Notes under the pieces: generated by a model
Told to the model about the DNA's origin: nothing
Seen by the model: only the letters and a program-made list of their open reading frames with translations
Database searches by the model: none
Translations under genes and position numbers: made by a program
Part shown: positions 1 to 7,321 of the stretch, piece by piece
Layout: each line of letters opens with the position of its first letter
How positions within the stretch are numbered: position 1 is the first letter of the stretch
Source of the DNA: an uncultured Clostridia bacterium
Lineage (GTDB): Bacteria > Bacillota > Clostridia > Christensenellales > UBA1242
Direction of reading: 5' to 3'
DNA length: 64,000 bases
NCBI GenBank assembly: GCA_947053595.1
Contig: CAMRSX010000001.1
Location: forward strand, 1-64,000

Positions 1-51
1 CACAACCTTTTTATTTGCACAACCTTTTTATTTGCACAACCTTTTTATTTG
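1..51. repeat. Three tandem 17-bp direct repeats
   Basis: The unit CACAACCTTTTTATTTG is repeated exactly three times (1-17, 18-34, 35-51), and a fourth partial unit (CACAGCTTTTT) follows. It lies downstream of the glycosyltransferase gene and runs off the window edge, so the true copy number is unknown. Spacers are absent, so it is not a CRISPR array. Confidence 0.8.
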
Positions 52-115
52 CACAGCTTTTTTTGCGGTTGGTCAGCCATCTTTTTTTTACAACGAAATT
101 GTTTGTGAGTTTGTC

Positions 116-949
116 TTATTTTTCAAACAAATCCTTTCTTTTTGCCTTAATGTCATCAATTTCTGCATAAATGTCATCAAAAATGTGAATTTTCAAGCTT
201 TTATGCATTTTTTCACGCTGCCATTGTTTTATGTTGTAAATATGAAAGCCAAATGGCAGGAAGAAAACAATGCCTTTGCAAAAATGCTTTATGACGGTGT
301 CAGGCTTGATTTTGCGCTGTTCGTTGAACTTGAAAGGAAGATATTTCTTTTTGGCATATTTGTTCAGTGCAGTTTGGTCGGGCATGAACATTTTTTTATT
401 GCACACCATGTTTCGGCATTTTTCAAAAATCTTATTTTCTTTCATACGCTTGATGTTTAAAAGCAAAACGCCGGCATTGCAATAGGATGGGCGAATCCAA
501 AAACGCCCCATATAGTCTTTCACCATTGCCACATCAAAGTTTTCAACATCTTCATCCATAAGCTGTTTGAGGTTGCTGCAGCACATTGTGTCAATGTCAA
601 GATAAATCATTTTGTCGGGCATGTCTGGCAAAAAATCCATCAAAAGCCTTAAAAGCGAGTATGGTGTATAGCCCGTGCTGTTGTTTTTGCCATGATGCAA
701 ATGCTGCAAATAAAGTTGCGTCACATCCCAGCGAACAGCTTTGCTGTTTGGGTTTTTGCTTTTAAGAAATTCATCCAAAAAATCCACTTGCGCTTGCGTG
801 AAATCTTTAAAGTTTGGGTTGTCACATTCCAAATTCATGGTGAGCACGTGCAGATAAATTTCTTCTTTTGTGTTTTTGGCAATTGACATTGTGCACATCA
901 AAAGCCCTTCAAAATATCCTCTGTTTCCAGCGAAGCAAACGTTAAGCAT
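116..949 (-). CDS. Glycosyltransferase family 8 protein
   Basis: This 277-residue protein looks like a GT8 (LgtC/glycogenin-type) retaining glycosyltransferase that moves a sugar from a nucleotide-sugar donor. Visible signs are the N-terminal LNVCFAGNRGY strand typical of the family's donor pocket, the metal-binding DxD motif at residues 118-120 (YLDIDT), and a C-terminal KPDTVIKHFCKG segment where GT8 enzymes carry a conserved His. No signal peptide or membrane segment is seen, so it should be cytosolic and act on surface-glycan precursors. It stands alone on the minus strand. Donor and acceptor cannot be inferred. The family call is firm. Confidence 0.85.
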   Translation of the reverse strand: MLNVCFAGNRGYFEGLLMCTMSIAKNTKEEIYLHVLTMNLECDNPNFKDFTQAQVDFLDEFLKSKNPNSKAVRWDVTQLYLQHLHHGKNNSTGYTPYSLLRLLMDFLPDMPDKMIYLDIDTMCCSNLKQLMDEDVENFDVAMVKDYMGRFWIRPSYCNAGVLLLNIKRMKENKIFEKCRNMVCNKKMFMPDQTALNKYAKKKYLPFKFNEQRKIKPDTVIKHFCKGIVFFLPFGFHIYNIKQWQREKMHKSLKIHIFDDIYAEIDDIKAKRKDLFEK

Positions 950-1090
950 GGCAATTCTCCTTTTTCTTTCTTAAAGCATAGCATATTTTTCTTGTTTTGT
1001 CATGCAAAATTAAGCCAAATCTCTTTAACAGCAAAAAATCTTTTGCCAGCGGCTTTTGTGATTTAAACTCAGCTTGGCAAGAAGGAGGGT

Positions 1091-1478
1091 AAAAAAACAA
1101 CTGATTTTAGTTGCTTACTTTTGAAACCAGCGGAATAATCAAAGAGAAACATAGACCAAAACAGCCTATGTTTTTTTTTACTCTTACTCTCTCTTAACTG
1201 CAAAATAAAACGAATATATCTGCTGTTGTCATAGGTTGTCGTTAAAATAAATAATCTACAAATCTTATGCCACTTGCCTTGACCTTGACAACAAAGAATA
1301 TTCGTTTAAACTAGAATAATAGAGAGAAGAAAACAAAAAGCAAAAGAGCGGGCTGCGTTATGCTCCGCCAGAAACCGCTCTTTTGCAACAAAATTGAGTT
1401 TGTGGCGTGTGCTTGTCTGGCGAGGCGAAGCCGAGCCACTCGTATCAAGACAAGCACACGCCACGATCTCATTTTGTT
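1091..1478 (-). ncRNA. Hairpin-rich repeated element, copy 1 (candidate structured RNA or non-autonomous mobile element)
   Basis: Read on the minus strand, the element starts right after the T-run of the VWA gene terminator. In order it has a long hairpin (1449-1478 pairing with 1387-1417, core GCGTGTGCTTGTC/GACAAGCACACGC), an adjacent 12-bp hairpin (GCAAAAGAGCGG/CCGCTCTTTTGC, 1375-1386 with 1340-1351), nested long-range pairs (TCTCTCT/AGAGAGA, AAACGAATAT/ATATTCGTTT, TGTTGTCA/TGACAACA), a hairpin AAACATAG/CTATGTTT, and a terminator-like hairpin CAACT/AGTTG followed by seven T. A second full copy lies at 38700-39083 in the opposite orientation. No coding potential is evident. The transcribed strand is unproven: the reverse strand has a TTGACA with a TAAACT 16 bp later, reading across the two large hairpins. 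Confidence 0.55.
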
Positions 1479-1504
1479 AAAAAAAGAGAAGTTTGCACTC
1501 CTCT
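1479..1504 (-). terminator. Intrinsic terminator of the VWA gene
   Basis: On the minus strand AGAGGAGT and ACTTCTCT pair around a 5-nt loop and are followed by seven T. It sits 2 nt after the stop codon of the VWA gene and abuts repeated element copy 1. Confidence 0.75.
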
Positions 1505-1505
1505 T

Positions 1506-3050
1506 TTACAATGTTCGGTCTGTTTTTATTGTATTTTGTAAATCTTTTTCTTTTAGCATAATCACTTTTCCACAGCATGGATGAAAGTTTCTGTTGTCAT
1601 AGCAAAGCCAAATTACATTCTCATTTTTAAGGTCATCTTTTGGCATTGTTCCTGGACATGGATTTCCATCTGTGAAAACAATTCTGTTTACTTCGCGTTT
1701 TTTACTGAAAGAACGCACTGCCAAATCCCAATCTTCAGTCCAAGCAGAGCGTCCACGAGCATCCTTTGGAATTTTAAAGTTGTCAATATCACGATTTGAC
1801 TTAATTTCAACCATTCCCCAAAACTTTTCATTGAAGCAGCCAACACGAAGTTTGCTTTCCCTCAAAAGTGGTTTAAGTGTTCTTAAAAAGGCTTTCACCA
1901 TTTCAAGCTGCACAGAGCCAGAAACATCAATCATAACTTCCGTTTCAGCTTCATCTTCAACATCATTTTCTTCTAAGCGATAAGCATAGTTATTTTCAGC
2001 AATAGAGCGACGCTGGCTCCAAATTGTTTCAGTCTTATCAATTTCTCGGCGGAGTAGCAGTTTCCAGTCCAAAATGTCTGATTCTTCGCCAACTTCACCA
2101 AGTTCAATTTTTTCTCCAGAGTCAGTTCCATGCAAAGCTTGATTTTTCATTCTGTCCATGTTGGCTTTTGCGCGCTCGCGTCTCTCAAGTCTGTTTTCTT
2201 CAAAATCTGCAAGTTCGTCCACATAATCCGCAAGTTCAAACTCTTTGCTTCCATCAATTTGTTCACTTGCTTTTGATTGAGATTTGCTTTGTTTGTCACT
2301 TTTGCCAGATTTCTGTTTTTGTGCCTCTTTTTGAGCTTCTTCAAAAGCTTCTTCCCACAAACTATGGTCGTCTGCAAAAGCTTGTTCAGTTCCATCTTGT
2401 GAGTTTTCACTTTGCTGTCCGTCTTGATTTTGCCCATTTTGATTTTGAGGACTTTGTTTTTCTCCAGCTTGTGATTGTCCGCCTTGTTGACTTTGCTGCT
2501 CTTGTGAGTTATCTTGTCCTTCTCCACTTTGAGAATTTTGGTTGCTTTCTTCACTCTGTCCTTCGCCAGATTGAGACTGCCCATTTTGTTGCTGTTCCTG
2601 TTTTTGCTTTTGTTCTTCTTGGCGTTTTTTCAAAATATCATAAAACTCCACAGCATTATATTGCAAAGCCTCAGGCATGTTCACATAGCCCTCTTTGACA
2701 GTAAAACCATCTCTTTGCAAGTTTGCATTGATGATTGCATCTGTTGCCACATTCCAAAGTTGTGGATCACGCTTTTCACCAGATTTTGTGTCAACAAGTC
2801 TAAGTGCGTGCTTAAATTTGATGTGCATAAGCTCATGAGCAACCAAAAACAAGCGATCTTCCTCTGAAAGTGAGGCGAGATAGTTTGGGTCAAAATAAAT
2901 ATTTTTGCCGTCAGTTGCTGCGGTCTTGTATTTCAAATCGGTGCGATAAGAAATGCTTGCTGCGGCAATTTCACTACCAAAGCGAGGATATCTTATCATC
3001 ATCAGTCTTTTCACATCATCAATAAGTTTTTTATCTGCTTCCACTTCCAC
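1506..3050 (-). CDS. VWA-like metallopeptidase-domain protein (DUF2201/COG3864 type)
   Basis: The protein has 514 residues. The N-terminal ~140 residues resemble the DUF2201 N-terminal peptidase-like domain, with a HELMH zinc-binding motif at residues 72-76. Residues ~142-270 are a low-complexity Gln/Ser/Gly/Glu-rich linker. The C-terminal domain is VWA-like, with an intact metal-ion-dependent adhesion motif DVSGS at residues 375-379. Such proteins usually pair with a MoxR AAA+ ATPase as chaperone or maturation machines, and one is encoded just upstream. The start codon is 3 nt from the preceding stop, which implies translational coupling. The client of the system is unknown, and proteolytic activity is possible but unproven. 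Confidence 0.8.
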   Translation of the reverse strand: MEVEADKKLIDDVKRLMMIRYPRFGSEIAAASISYRTDLKYKTAATDGKNIYFDPNYLASLSEEDRLFLVAHELMHIKFKHALRLVDTKSGEKRDPQLWNVATDAIINANLQRDGFTVKEGYVNMPEALQYNAVEFYDILKKRQEEQKQKQEQQQNGQSQSGEGQSEESNQNSQSGEGQDNSQEQQSQQGGQSQAGEKQSPQNQNGQNQDGQQSENSQDGTEQAFADDHSLWEEAFEEAQKEAQKQKSGKSDKQSKSQSKASEQIDGSKEFELADYVDELADFEENRLERRERAKANMDRMKNQALHGTDSGEKIELGEVGEESDILDWKLLLRREIDKTETIWSQRRSIAENNYAYRLEENDVEDEAETEVMIDVSGSVQLEMVKAFLRTLKPLLRESKLRVGCFNEKFWGMVEIKSNRDIDNFKIPKDARGRSAWTEDWDLAVRSFSKKREVNRIVFTDGNPCPGTMPKDDLKNENVIWLCYDNRNFHPCCGKVIMLKEKDLQNTIKTDRTL

Positions 3051-3053
3051 TCC

Positions 3054-3437
3054 TTAAATTGCATTAACACAAAAATTCCAAAGTTGTGGTGAGATTTTTT
3101 TCAAAGTTTCCTTACCCTTTACTGTGAAAACAACAATCACATTGTCTGGCAGGTTATATCCTTCAAATTCGCGGTCTTTCACAAGCCCAACAAAACGATT
3201 TTGCACATCAATAGCAACTTCATCAATGTTTGTAATCACAAAATAAGCGATTTTGCCTTTTTTTGATGCGGTTTCAAGTTTTGTTTTAAATGGAGGCTCG
3301 GATGGCTCAAACAAAAATTTGTCAGACACATCTGCTTTCATTGAAACGGAATTTTTCAACAATTTGCAATTTTCGTTTTCCACAACAACACAAGTCGCTT
3401 TGGAATTTCTTTGAAGTTCAATCAAATCCAAATTCAT
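3054..3437 (-). CDS. Small degenerate AAA-like protein in the MoxR-VWA operon
   Basis: This 127-residue protein overlaps the upstream ATPase gene by 4 nt (ATGA) and is followed 3 nt later by the VWA gene. Its second half (residues ~62-115: IAYFVITNID, then EVAIDVQNRFVGLV, then LPDNVIVVFTVKG) resembles the Walker B to sensor-1 part of a MoxR ATPase core. However, there is no Walker A, and the Walker B acidic pair is replaced by Asn-Ile-Asp. It could be a non-catalytic subunit that caps or regulates the ring, or a decayed duplicate. I do not recognise a named family. Its tight placement suggests that it is translated with its neighbours. Confidence 0.6.
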   Translation of the reverse strand: MNLDLIELQRNSKATCVVVENENCKLLKNSVSMKADVSDKFLFEPSEPPFKTKLETASKKGKIAYFVITNIDEVAIDVQNRFVGLVKDREFEGYNLPDNVIVVFTVKGKETLKKISPQLWNFCVNAI

Positions 3438-5149
3438 TTTGTGAGTCCTCCTTCATTTTGTTTCATAGCGGAAAGTTCTTGAAGTTCGGCAATCTTTTCC
3501 ATTCTTGACTCGTCATTTCCTGCCCAATAAATGTCATACACTGACAAATATTCTGGGTCACAGTGCTGTCTTATGAAATCTCTGCAAGCACCAACTTGTT
3601 TTTCGTCTGCAGTCAAAAGTCCAGCAATGCAAGCAAACTTTTCATTGATGTCCATTGGCAAATCTGTTTGAGTGTATCTTCTTTCAACAATTTCTTCAAC
3701 TGTAAGTGTAGGGTGGTTGTAGAAATCAAAGAATTCTTCTGCCCATTCAGCACGCAATTTGCTGCCGATTGATTTTTTCAACAAATCCTCAACATCTTTG
3801 CCAACAAATCTTCCTTTTGCCAAATCTTCTTCAAAAGCATAAAGACTGCTTGAAATTGAAACCCAACCACGAGGATCATTCGTGCGTCCGCGACAACCAT
3901 TTTCGTCCAAGTGTTGTTCGCCAACTTCTGGCTCTTCATAGAAATATCCCATATCTTCAACATTTTCACTTTGCCCAGCTTGTTGATATTTTGAGAAGAT
4001 ATATCCAATCACAGAAGGGTGAATTTTATGTGGAATAGCATATTCATAAACCCATGCACCAACTTTCGGCTCCATATCCAAAATATGGTCGAAACGCTTT
4101 TCAAGTGGCTCTGCCAAATCTTCAGCTACCGTTGAATATTTTTTCTGGTTTCCTGTTGCCACAACAACTGTGTTTGCAGGAAGGCGCAAGCCTTTTCCAG
4201 TTTCCACAAGTTTGTTTAAAACAAGAGTATAGACAAGTGATTGCACAGCAGGCTTAACATTCAAAAGCTCATCCAGAAGAATGACAACTTTGCCATCTGC
4301 ACTTTTTGAGCGTTCATAAATTGTATCAGCAATGTCATACAGATTTTGAATGTTCTCTTTCACAAGTTTGCATTCTTCTTCAGTGGCGCAAGAAAGCAAT
4401 GCTTCCTTTGCAAAGTCTGGTGGAATTGCAGCACCAGTCTGCAAGTTCATTGAGCCCACAACTTTTTCAGGGAACATATTGTTTGTCAATTTTATGTAAA
4501 TCAAATTTGGATAAAGAGTTTTAAGTCTTTCAGTTTTTCCAATTCCAGAAGGTCCACGAAGAAGCACAGATTGTCCTGCATCAATCCAGCTTTTGATAAT
4601 TTCAGTGTCCGTCATCTTTCTTCTTGCAGCGAGTGGTGTTTTGTCTGGATTAAGTCTTTCAAGACGAGATTTCTTTCTCTCTGGTTGTGCAACAATGCCT
4701 TGTCCTTCAATTTCTTTACTTTGTGAAACGTTTGCAACCATTTCTGCGTTCAGTCCAGCTTCTTGCAAAAACCCATGTCCTTCAAAATTGAAATTTCTTT
4801 CTGCTTTATATTTTTTGTTGCCGTTGCCTCTGTCAATTTCTTTGTGAAGGTTATATCCATTCAAATATGCTCTGATCACACTGTTCTGCCACATAGTGTC
4901 GCGACCTTTTTCATCTCCACATCTTGGATAAAATGGGAGTCCGCTTAAAATTCCTTCTTCCGTTTGAATGTCAATAAATTTTGCCTTTCCAGTTCCTTTT
5001 GGATTGATTTCTCTTGGCAAATCATCCCAATTGCGCACATTCCAAACAATTGGTTCAACAACTGCCCAAGAAACTTCTCCAGTTTCTGGCTCGTACTCAC
5101 CATCAAAGAAATGGCTGTCATCGTCACATTTTTGGCAAATGACACGCAC
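3434..5149 (-). CDS. MoxR-type AAA+ ATPase with N-terminal DUF6273-like part
   Basis: The protein has 571 residues from a GTG start. Residues 1-105 look like the first half of a DUF6273 domain (EPIVWNVRNWDDL, then SGLPFYP, then WQNSVIRAYLNG). Residues ~175-440 are a MoxR AAA+ core with Walker A GPSGIGKT (199-206), Walker B VVILLDEL (288-295), sensor-1 ATGN (331-334) and an arginine-finger region EKRFDHI (~350). The domain evidently continues upstream in another frame (see the next gene): adding one T to the short T-run near 5172 joins them into a reading through EYGGKKFVRVICQ. The GTG start has a poor ribosome binding site, which supports a frameshift rather than a true start. It heads an operon with the degenerate AAA and VWA genes. 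Confidence 0.8.
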   Translation of the reverse strand: MRVICQKCDDDSHFFDGEYEPETGEVSWAVVEPIVWNVRNWDDLPREINPKGTGKAKFIDIQTEEGILSGLPFYPRCGDEKGRDTMWQNSVIRAYLNGYNLHKEIDRGNGNKKYKAERNFNFEGHGFLQEAGLNAEMVANVSQSKEIEGQGIVAQPERKKSRLERLNPDKTPLAARRKMTDTEIIKSWIDAGQSVLLRGPSGIGKTERLKTLYPNLIYIKLTNNMFPEKVVGSMNLQTGAAIPPDFAKEALLSCATEEECKLVKENIQNLYDIADTIYERSKSADGKVVILLDELLNVKPAVQSLVYTLVLNKLVETGKGLRLPANTVVVATGNQKKYSTVAEDLAEPLEKRFDHILDMEPKVGAWVYEYAIPHKIHPSVIGYIFSKYQQAGQSENVEDMGYFYEEPEVGEQHLDENGCRGRTNDPRGWVSISSSLYAFEEDLAKGRFVGKDVEDLLKKSIGSKLRAEWAEEFFDFYNHPTLTVEEIVERRYTQTDLPMDINEKFACIAGLLTADEKQVGACRDFIRQHCDPEYLSVYDIYWAGNDESRMEKIAELQELSAMKQNEGGLTK

Positions 5150-5715
5150 AAATTTCTTTCCGCCATATTCAAATCTTCATTCTGTGCAAAAGTGCCAGAA
5201 TCTTGCAAATATCCAGTATATTTTTTGCCAGTTCTTTTTAAACTGCCTCTTTGAAACATTCTTTCCAAGTCATCACTGTTTTTTGCGTGAGATTTTGGAA
5301 ATTCTCCAAGTTCAATGGTTTGGTCTGAAATGGACACTTTCCCAAAATCGCGCGACGCGCTTCGCGCGGAGATTAAAGATGAAAGATTAAGGTGTAAAGC
5401 TGGACGCAGGCCGGCATTGGTACCGTCAGAATTATTGTAGTCGTGGTCGCCTTCTGCGTCCACAGCGTCTACATTAGTCTCAGAATAAGCGGAGCGGAGC
5501 CAATACCAGTTGGTTAGATTTGAATATGATCCAAGCACTGCTCCATTCATGACTGCATAATCGGTTGCAGTTGATAGTCGTTCAAGTGATGGCAAATCGT
5601 AAATATCGTCATCACTGTCAAGAAAGACAATATCTGTTGTTTTAAATTTTCTATTTCCCATTTTTTGATTTTCATCTGTATTATCGAGTTCGACTGGAAT
5701 AAGTAAATTTTTCAT
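4945..5715 (-). CDS. DUF6273-domain N-terminal part of the MoxR ATPase gene (frameshifted)
   Basis: The reading frame opens at 5715 with a good AAGGAGTTTGTT leader. Residues ~28-105 are the C-terminal half of a DUF6273 (FGE/C-type-lectin-like) domain: TDIVFLDSDD, then TATDYAVMNG, then NWYWLRSAYS, then GLRPALHLNLSS. Residues ~115-180 start a second DUF6273 copy (TIELGEFPKSH, then KYTGYLQDSGTF). From about 5172 the frame is out of register and the tail to 4945 is nonsense. A one-base restoration fuses it to the MoxR ATPase. The WLRSA-to-GLRPAL stretch has unusually GC-rich codons and resembles variable regions of diversity-generating retroelements. The break could be real or an assembly error. 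Confidence 0.65.
   Translation of the reverse strand: MKNLLIPVELDNTDENQKMGNRKFKTTDIVFLDSDDDIYDLPSLERLSTATDYAVMNGAVLGSYSNLTNWYWLRSAYSETNVDAVDAEGDHDYNNSDGTNAGLRPALHLNLSSLISARSASRDFGKVSISDQTIELGEFPKSHAKNSDDLERMFQRGSLKRTGKKYTGYLQDSGTFAQNEDLNMAERNLCVSFAKNVTMTAISLMVSTSQKLEKFLGQLLNQLFGMCAIGMICQEKSIQKELERQNLLTFKRKKEF
5356..5520 (-). other. Candidate retroelement variable region with downstream GC hairpin
   Basis: This segment encodes NWYWLRSA to GLRPALHL plus the residues that follow. Between the conserved WLRSA and LRPAL blocks, codons are mainly GAC, TAC, CAC, AAT, GGC and GCC, the pattern expected if AAC/AAT codons of a template had been mutated at A. About 30 nt after the end of this block lies a perfect hairpin, CGCGC-GAA-GCGCG (5356-5368 region). 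Hairpins just after the variable region are known to help retrohoming in the Bordetella phage system. GC content is clearly higher than in the flanks. No template repeat was found in this window, so the call rests on family resemblance and the adjacent broken reverse transcriptase. Confidence 0.4.
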
Positions 5716-5882
5716 AACAAACTCCTTTTTATGTATAAACTGTTTATTTCTTATAGTTTAACATAAAAAGTGCGAAAAAAACAATACTTTTTGTGAAAAA
5801 AGTTATGCCAGCTTGTATAGACTGTTCAGTTTTTTAAGGATTTTGTATGTGTTTCCGTGACAAATATAGGCTTGGAAGCATC

Positions 5883-6138
5883 TTAATTTTCTTTTGCGGC
5901 AGTTTCATTAATAATCTGTGCATTTTTAAGATGAGAAAAATATTTGATTTTCCGTTTTAATCTCAATTTTGCTTGTTGTCTCAACAATCTGATAACTTTT
6001 CCTGTTGGCGTGAGGATGTGCCTAAATCCCAGAAAATTAATCCCATCTGAAAGTTTGCCAATTTGTGTTTTCTTGTTCAATTCAAGTTTCAGTGTTTCAT
6101 TGGCATATTTTTCAATTTCTGCTTTGCAATGTTTTATG
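5883..6138 (-). pseudogene. Reverse transcriptase, C-terminal fragment
   Basis: The minus strand reads through HCKAEIEKYANE, LKLELNKKTQIG and INFLGFRHILTPTGK, ending RLKRKIKYFSHLKNAQI. The NKKTQIG and GINFLGF blocks are the thumb-proximal motifs of group II/DGR-type reverse transcriptases. The fragment lacks the fingers and palm. The missing N-terminal part lies directly adjacent on the opposite strand, so the gene was broken by an inversion. The YxDD catalytic segment is in neither fragment. Confidence 0.75.
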
Positions 6139-6486
6139 TTGCTTGCAGAAAAGGAAAAGGCACTTTGTTTGGCATGAAAAGACTTGAAATGTTTCTGCGT
6201 GATTTTTGGAAGAAAAACAAAAACAATGAAGGCTATTTTTTAAAATGTGATATAAGAAAATTTTTTCAAAACATAAATCACAATATCCTAAAAGAAGAAC
6301 TTTCCAAAACTCTTGATGAGGAAGATATGTGGTTTATTTGATATTCTTTTGCAAAGTAAATATGCGGAAACTGGTGTTGGGCTTCCCATTGGAAATCAAA
6401 CAAGTCAGTGGTTTGGATTGTTTTACTTAAACAAAATTGATAGACTGATTAAGGAAAAACTGCAAATCAAATATTATGTGCGATAT
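6134..6486 (+). pseudogene. Reverse transcriptase, N-terminal/palm fragment (inverted, frameshifted)
   Basis: The plus strand reads ACRKGKGTLFGMKRLEMFL, then GYFLKCDIRKFFQNINHN, then (after a frameshift near 6330-6345) DILLQSKYAETGVGLPIGNQ, ending KYYVRY at 6486. These are the fingers/palm motifs of DGR/retron-like reverse transcriptases (KCDIRKFF is motif A, GLPIGNQTSQ is motif B). Translation ends exactly where the catalytic YMDD would be expected. Re-inverting this segment places it in front of the C-terminal fragment at 5883-6138. The gene is inactive because of inversion, frameshift and loss of the catalytic loop. Confidence 0.75.
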
Positions 6487-6711
6487 CTCACGTGGAATTG
6501 GAACATCTGTGTATGCAACTGTAATGTTTCCCATAAATGTTGTTGCAGTGTCATCTGTTGGTCTGCATTTTCTAATGTCAAACACTTTGATATATGCTTT
6601 GCCATTTCTTGACAAGCAAGGCATTAAGTTGCCATCTGCAACATATCCAACGCCTTTTGATTTCTCATCTCTGTGATTGACTTTTGAAACTGAGAAAACT
6701 ACCTTTTGCAT
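6487..6711 (-). pseudogene. Truncated hypothetical gene beside the inverted reverse transcriptase
   Basis: A good ribosome binding site (GGAGGTAAAAAAT) precedes the start at 6711. About 75 residues look genuinely coding (KVVFSVSKVNHRDEKSKG, then KAYIKVFDIRKCRPTDD, then FMGNITVAYTDVP). From ~6486 the frame runs into the antisense of the reverse transcriptase fragment, so the 3' end was removed by the same inversion. I do not recognise the family. Given its place it may have been an accessory gene of the retroelement, but that is inference. Confidence 0.5.
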
Positions 6712-6723
6712 ATTTTTTACCTC

Positions 6724-6992
6724 CTATTATATTTTTTGCCTTTCGGCACTCTAACCGAAGGCATAATCAGGGGTTAAGTTTTTTGTCCTATTGTCTTGTT
6801 TGTATAAGTCAACGAAAAAGATTAAAAAATTGTATTGAAATAAAAAATAAAGCCAGAATTTTGTTTCTGACTTTATATTAAAAATAAATACAAAAATCTG
6901 ACTTGCTGCCAGTCTTAAACAATTTTTTTATCCGTTGACTTATACGAGGGATTATGCCACCACACCAGCCGAAAGGCAAAAAATATAATAGG
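6724..6992. repeat. 270-bp imperfect palindrome with perfect 24-bp ends
   Basis: The ends 6724-6747 and 6969-6992 are perfect 24-bp inverted repeats (CCTATTATATTTTTTGCC then TTTCGG, and its complement). Nested further pairs are GCATAATC/GATTATGC (6762-6769 with 6950-6957), TATAAGTCAACG/CGTTGACTTATA (6803-6814 with 6933-6944) and a near-perfect 14-bp pair at ~6820 and ~6920. The centre holds a hairpin with TAAAG...CTTTA arms. Each outer end runs outward into a ribosome-binding-site-like AATAGGAG. It may be an inverted duplication of a gene leader, a MITE, or an invertible promoter. No ORF lies inside it. Confidence 0.75.
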
Positions 6993-7107
6993 AGTCTTTT
7001 CTAACCTAACTTCTCAAAAAATATTTCGTTTTGCTGAGATTCTTTGTAGAAAGATATTTGATTTCAAAAAAAAAGCCGTATGTAGTTTTGCCACAATACG
7101 ACATTTT

Positions 7108-7183
7108 TGGTGACCCCGCCGGGACTCGAACCCAGAATACAAACTTAGGAGGTTTGGGTAATATCCTGTTTTACTACGAGGTC
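7108..7183 (-). tRNA. tRNA-Arg (anticodon CCT)
   Basis: This 76-nt cloverleaf lies on the minus strand. The acceptor stem is GACCTCG/CGGGGTC with an encoded CCA, and the D arm is GTAA/TTAC. The anticodon stem is CAAAC/GTTTG with loop CTCCTAA, giving anticodon CCT (Arg, AGG codons). The T arm is CTGGG-TTCGAGT-CCCGG. All arms close. The 5' half is duplicated about 140 nt away (7322-7360). Confidence 0.95.
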
Positions 7184-7321
7184 ATAATATAGAAATTATT
7201 ACACAATATTTAATGAAAAGCAACTAATTACACAAGAAAATTATACCAAAAATTATACCAGTTATTGCAAATTTACAATATATATGTCAAACATAGTTGG
7301 TTTTAGATGGATAGATTGAAC

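Noticed and set aside
1..51. CRISPR-like direct repeats
   Set aside because: The three 17-bp units are contiguous without spacers and are low-complexity.
1360..1584. ORF across repeated element copy 1
   Set aside because: It translates hairpin arms, is not kept in copy 2 and has no ribosome binding site.
2024..2698. Plus-strand ORF opposite the VWA gene
   Set aside because: Shadow of the Gln/Ser-rich linker; no ribosome binding site or family resemblance.
7184..7321. Small gene between tRNA-Arg and its partial copy
   Set aside because: AT-rich, no start with a ribosome binding site and no ORF of meaningful length.
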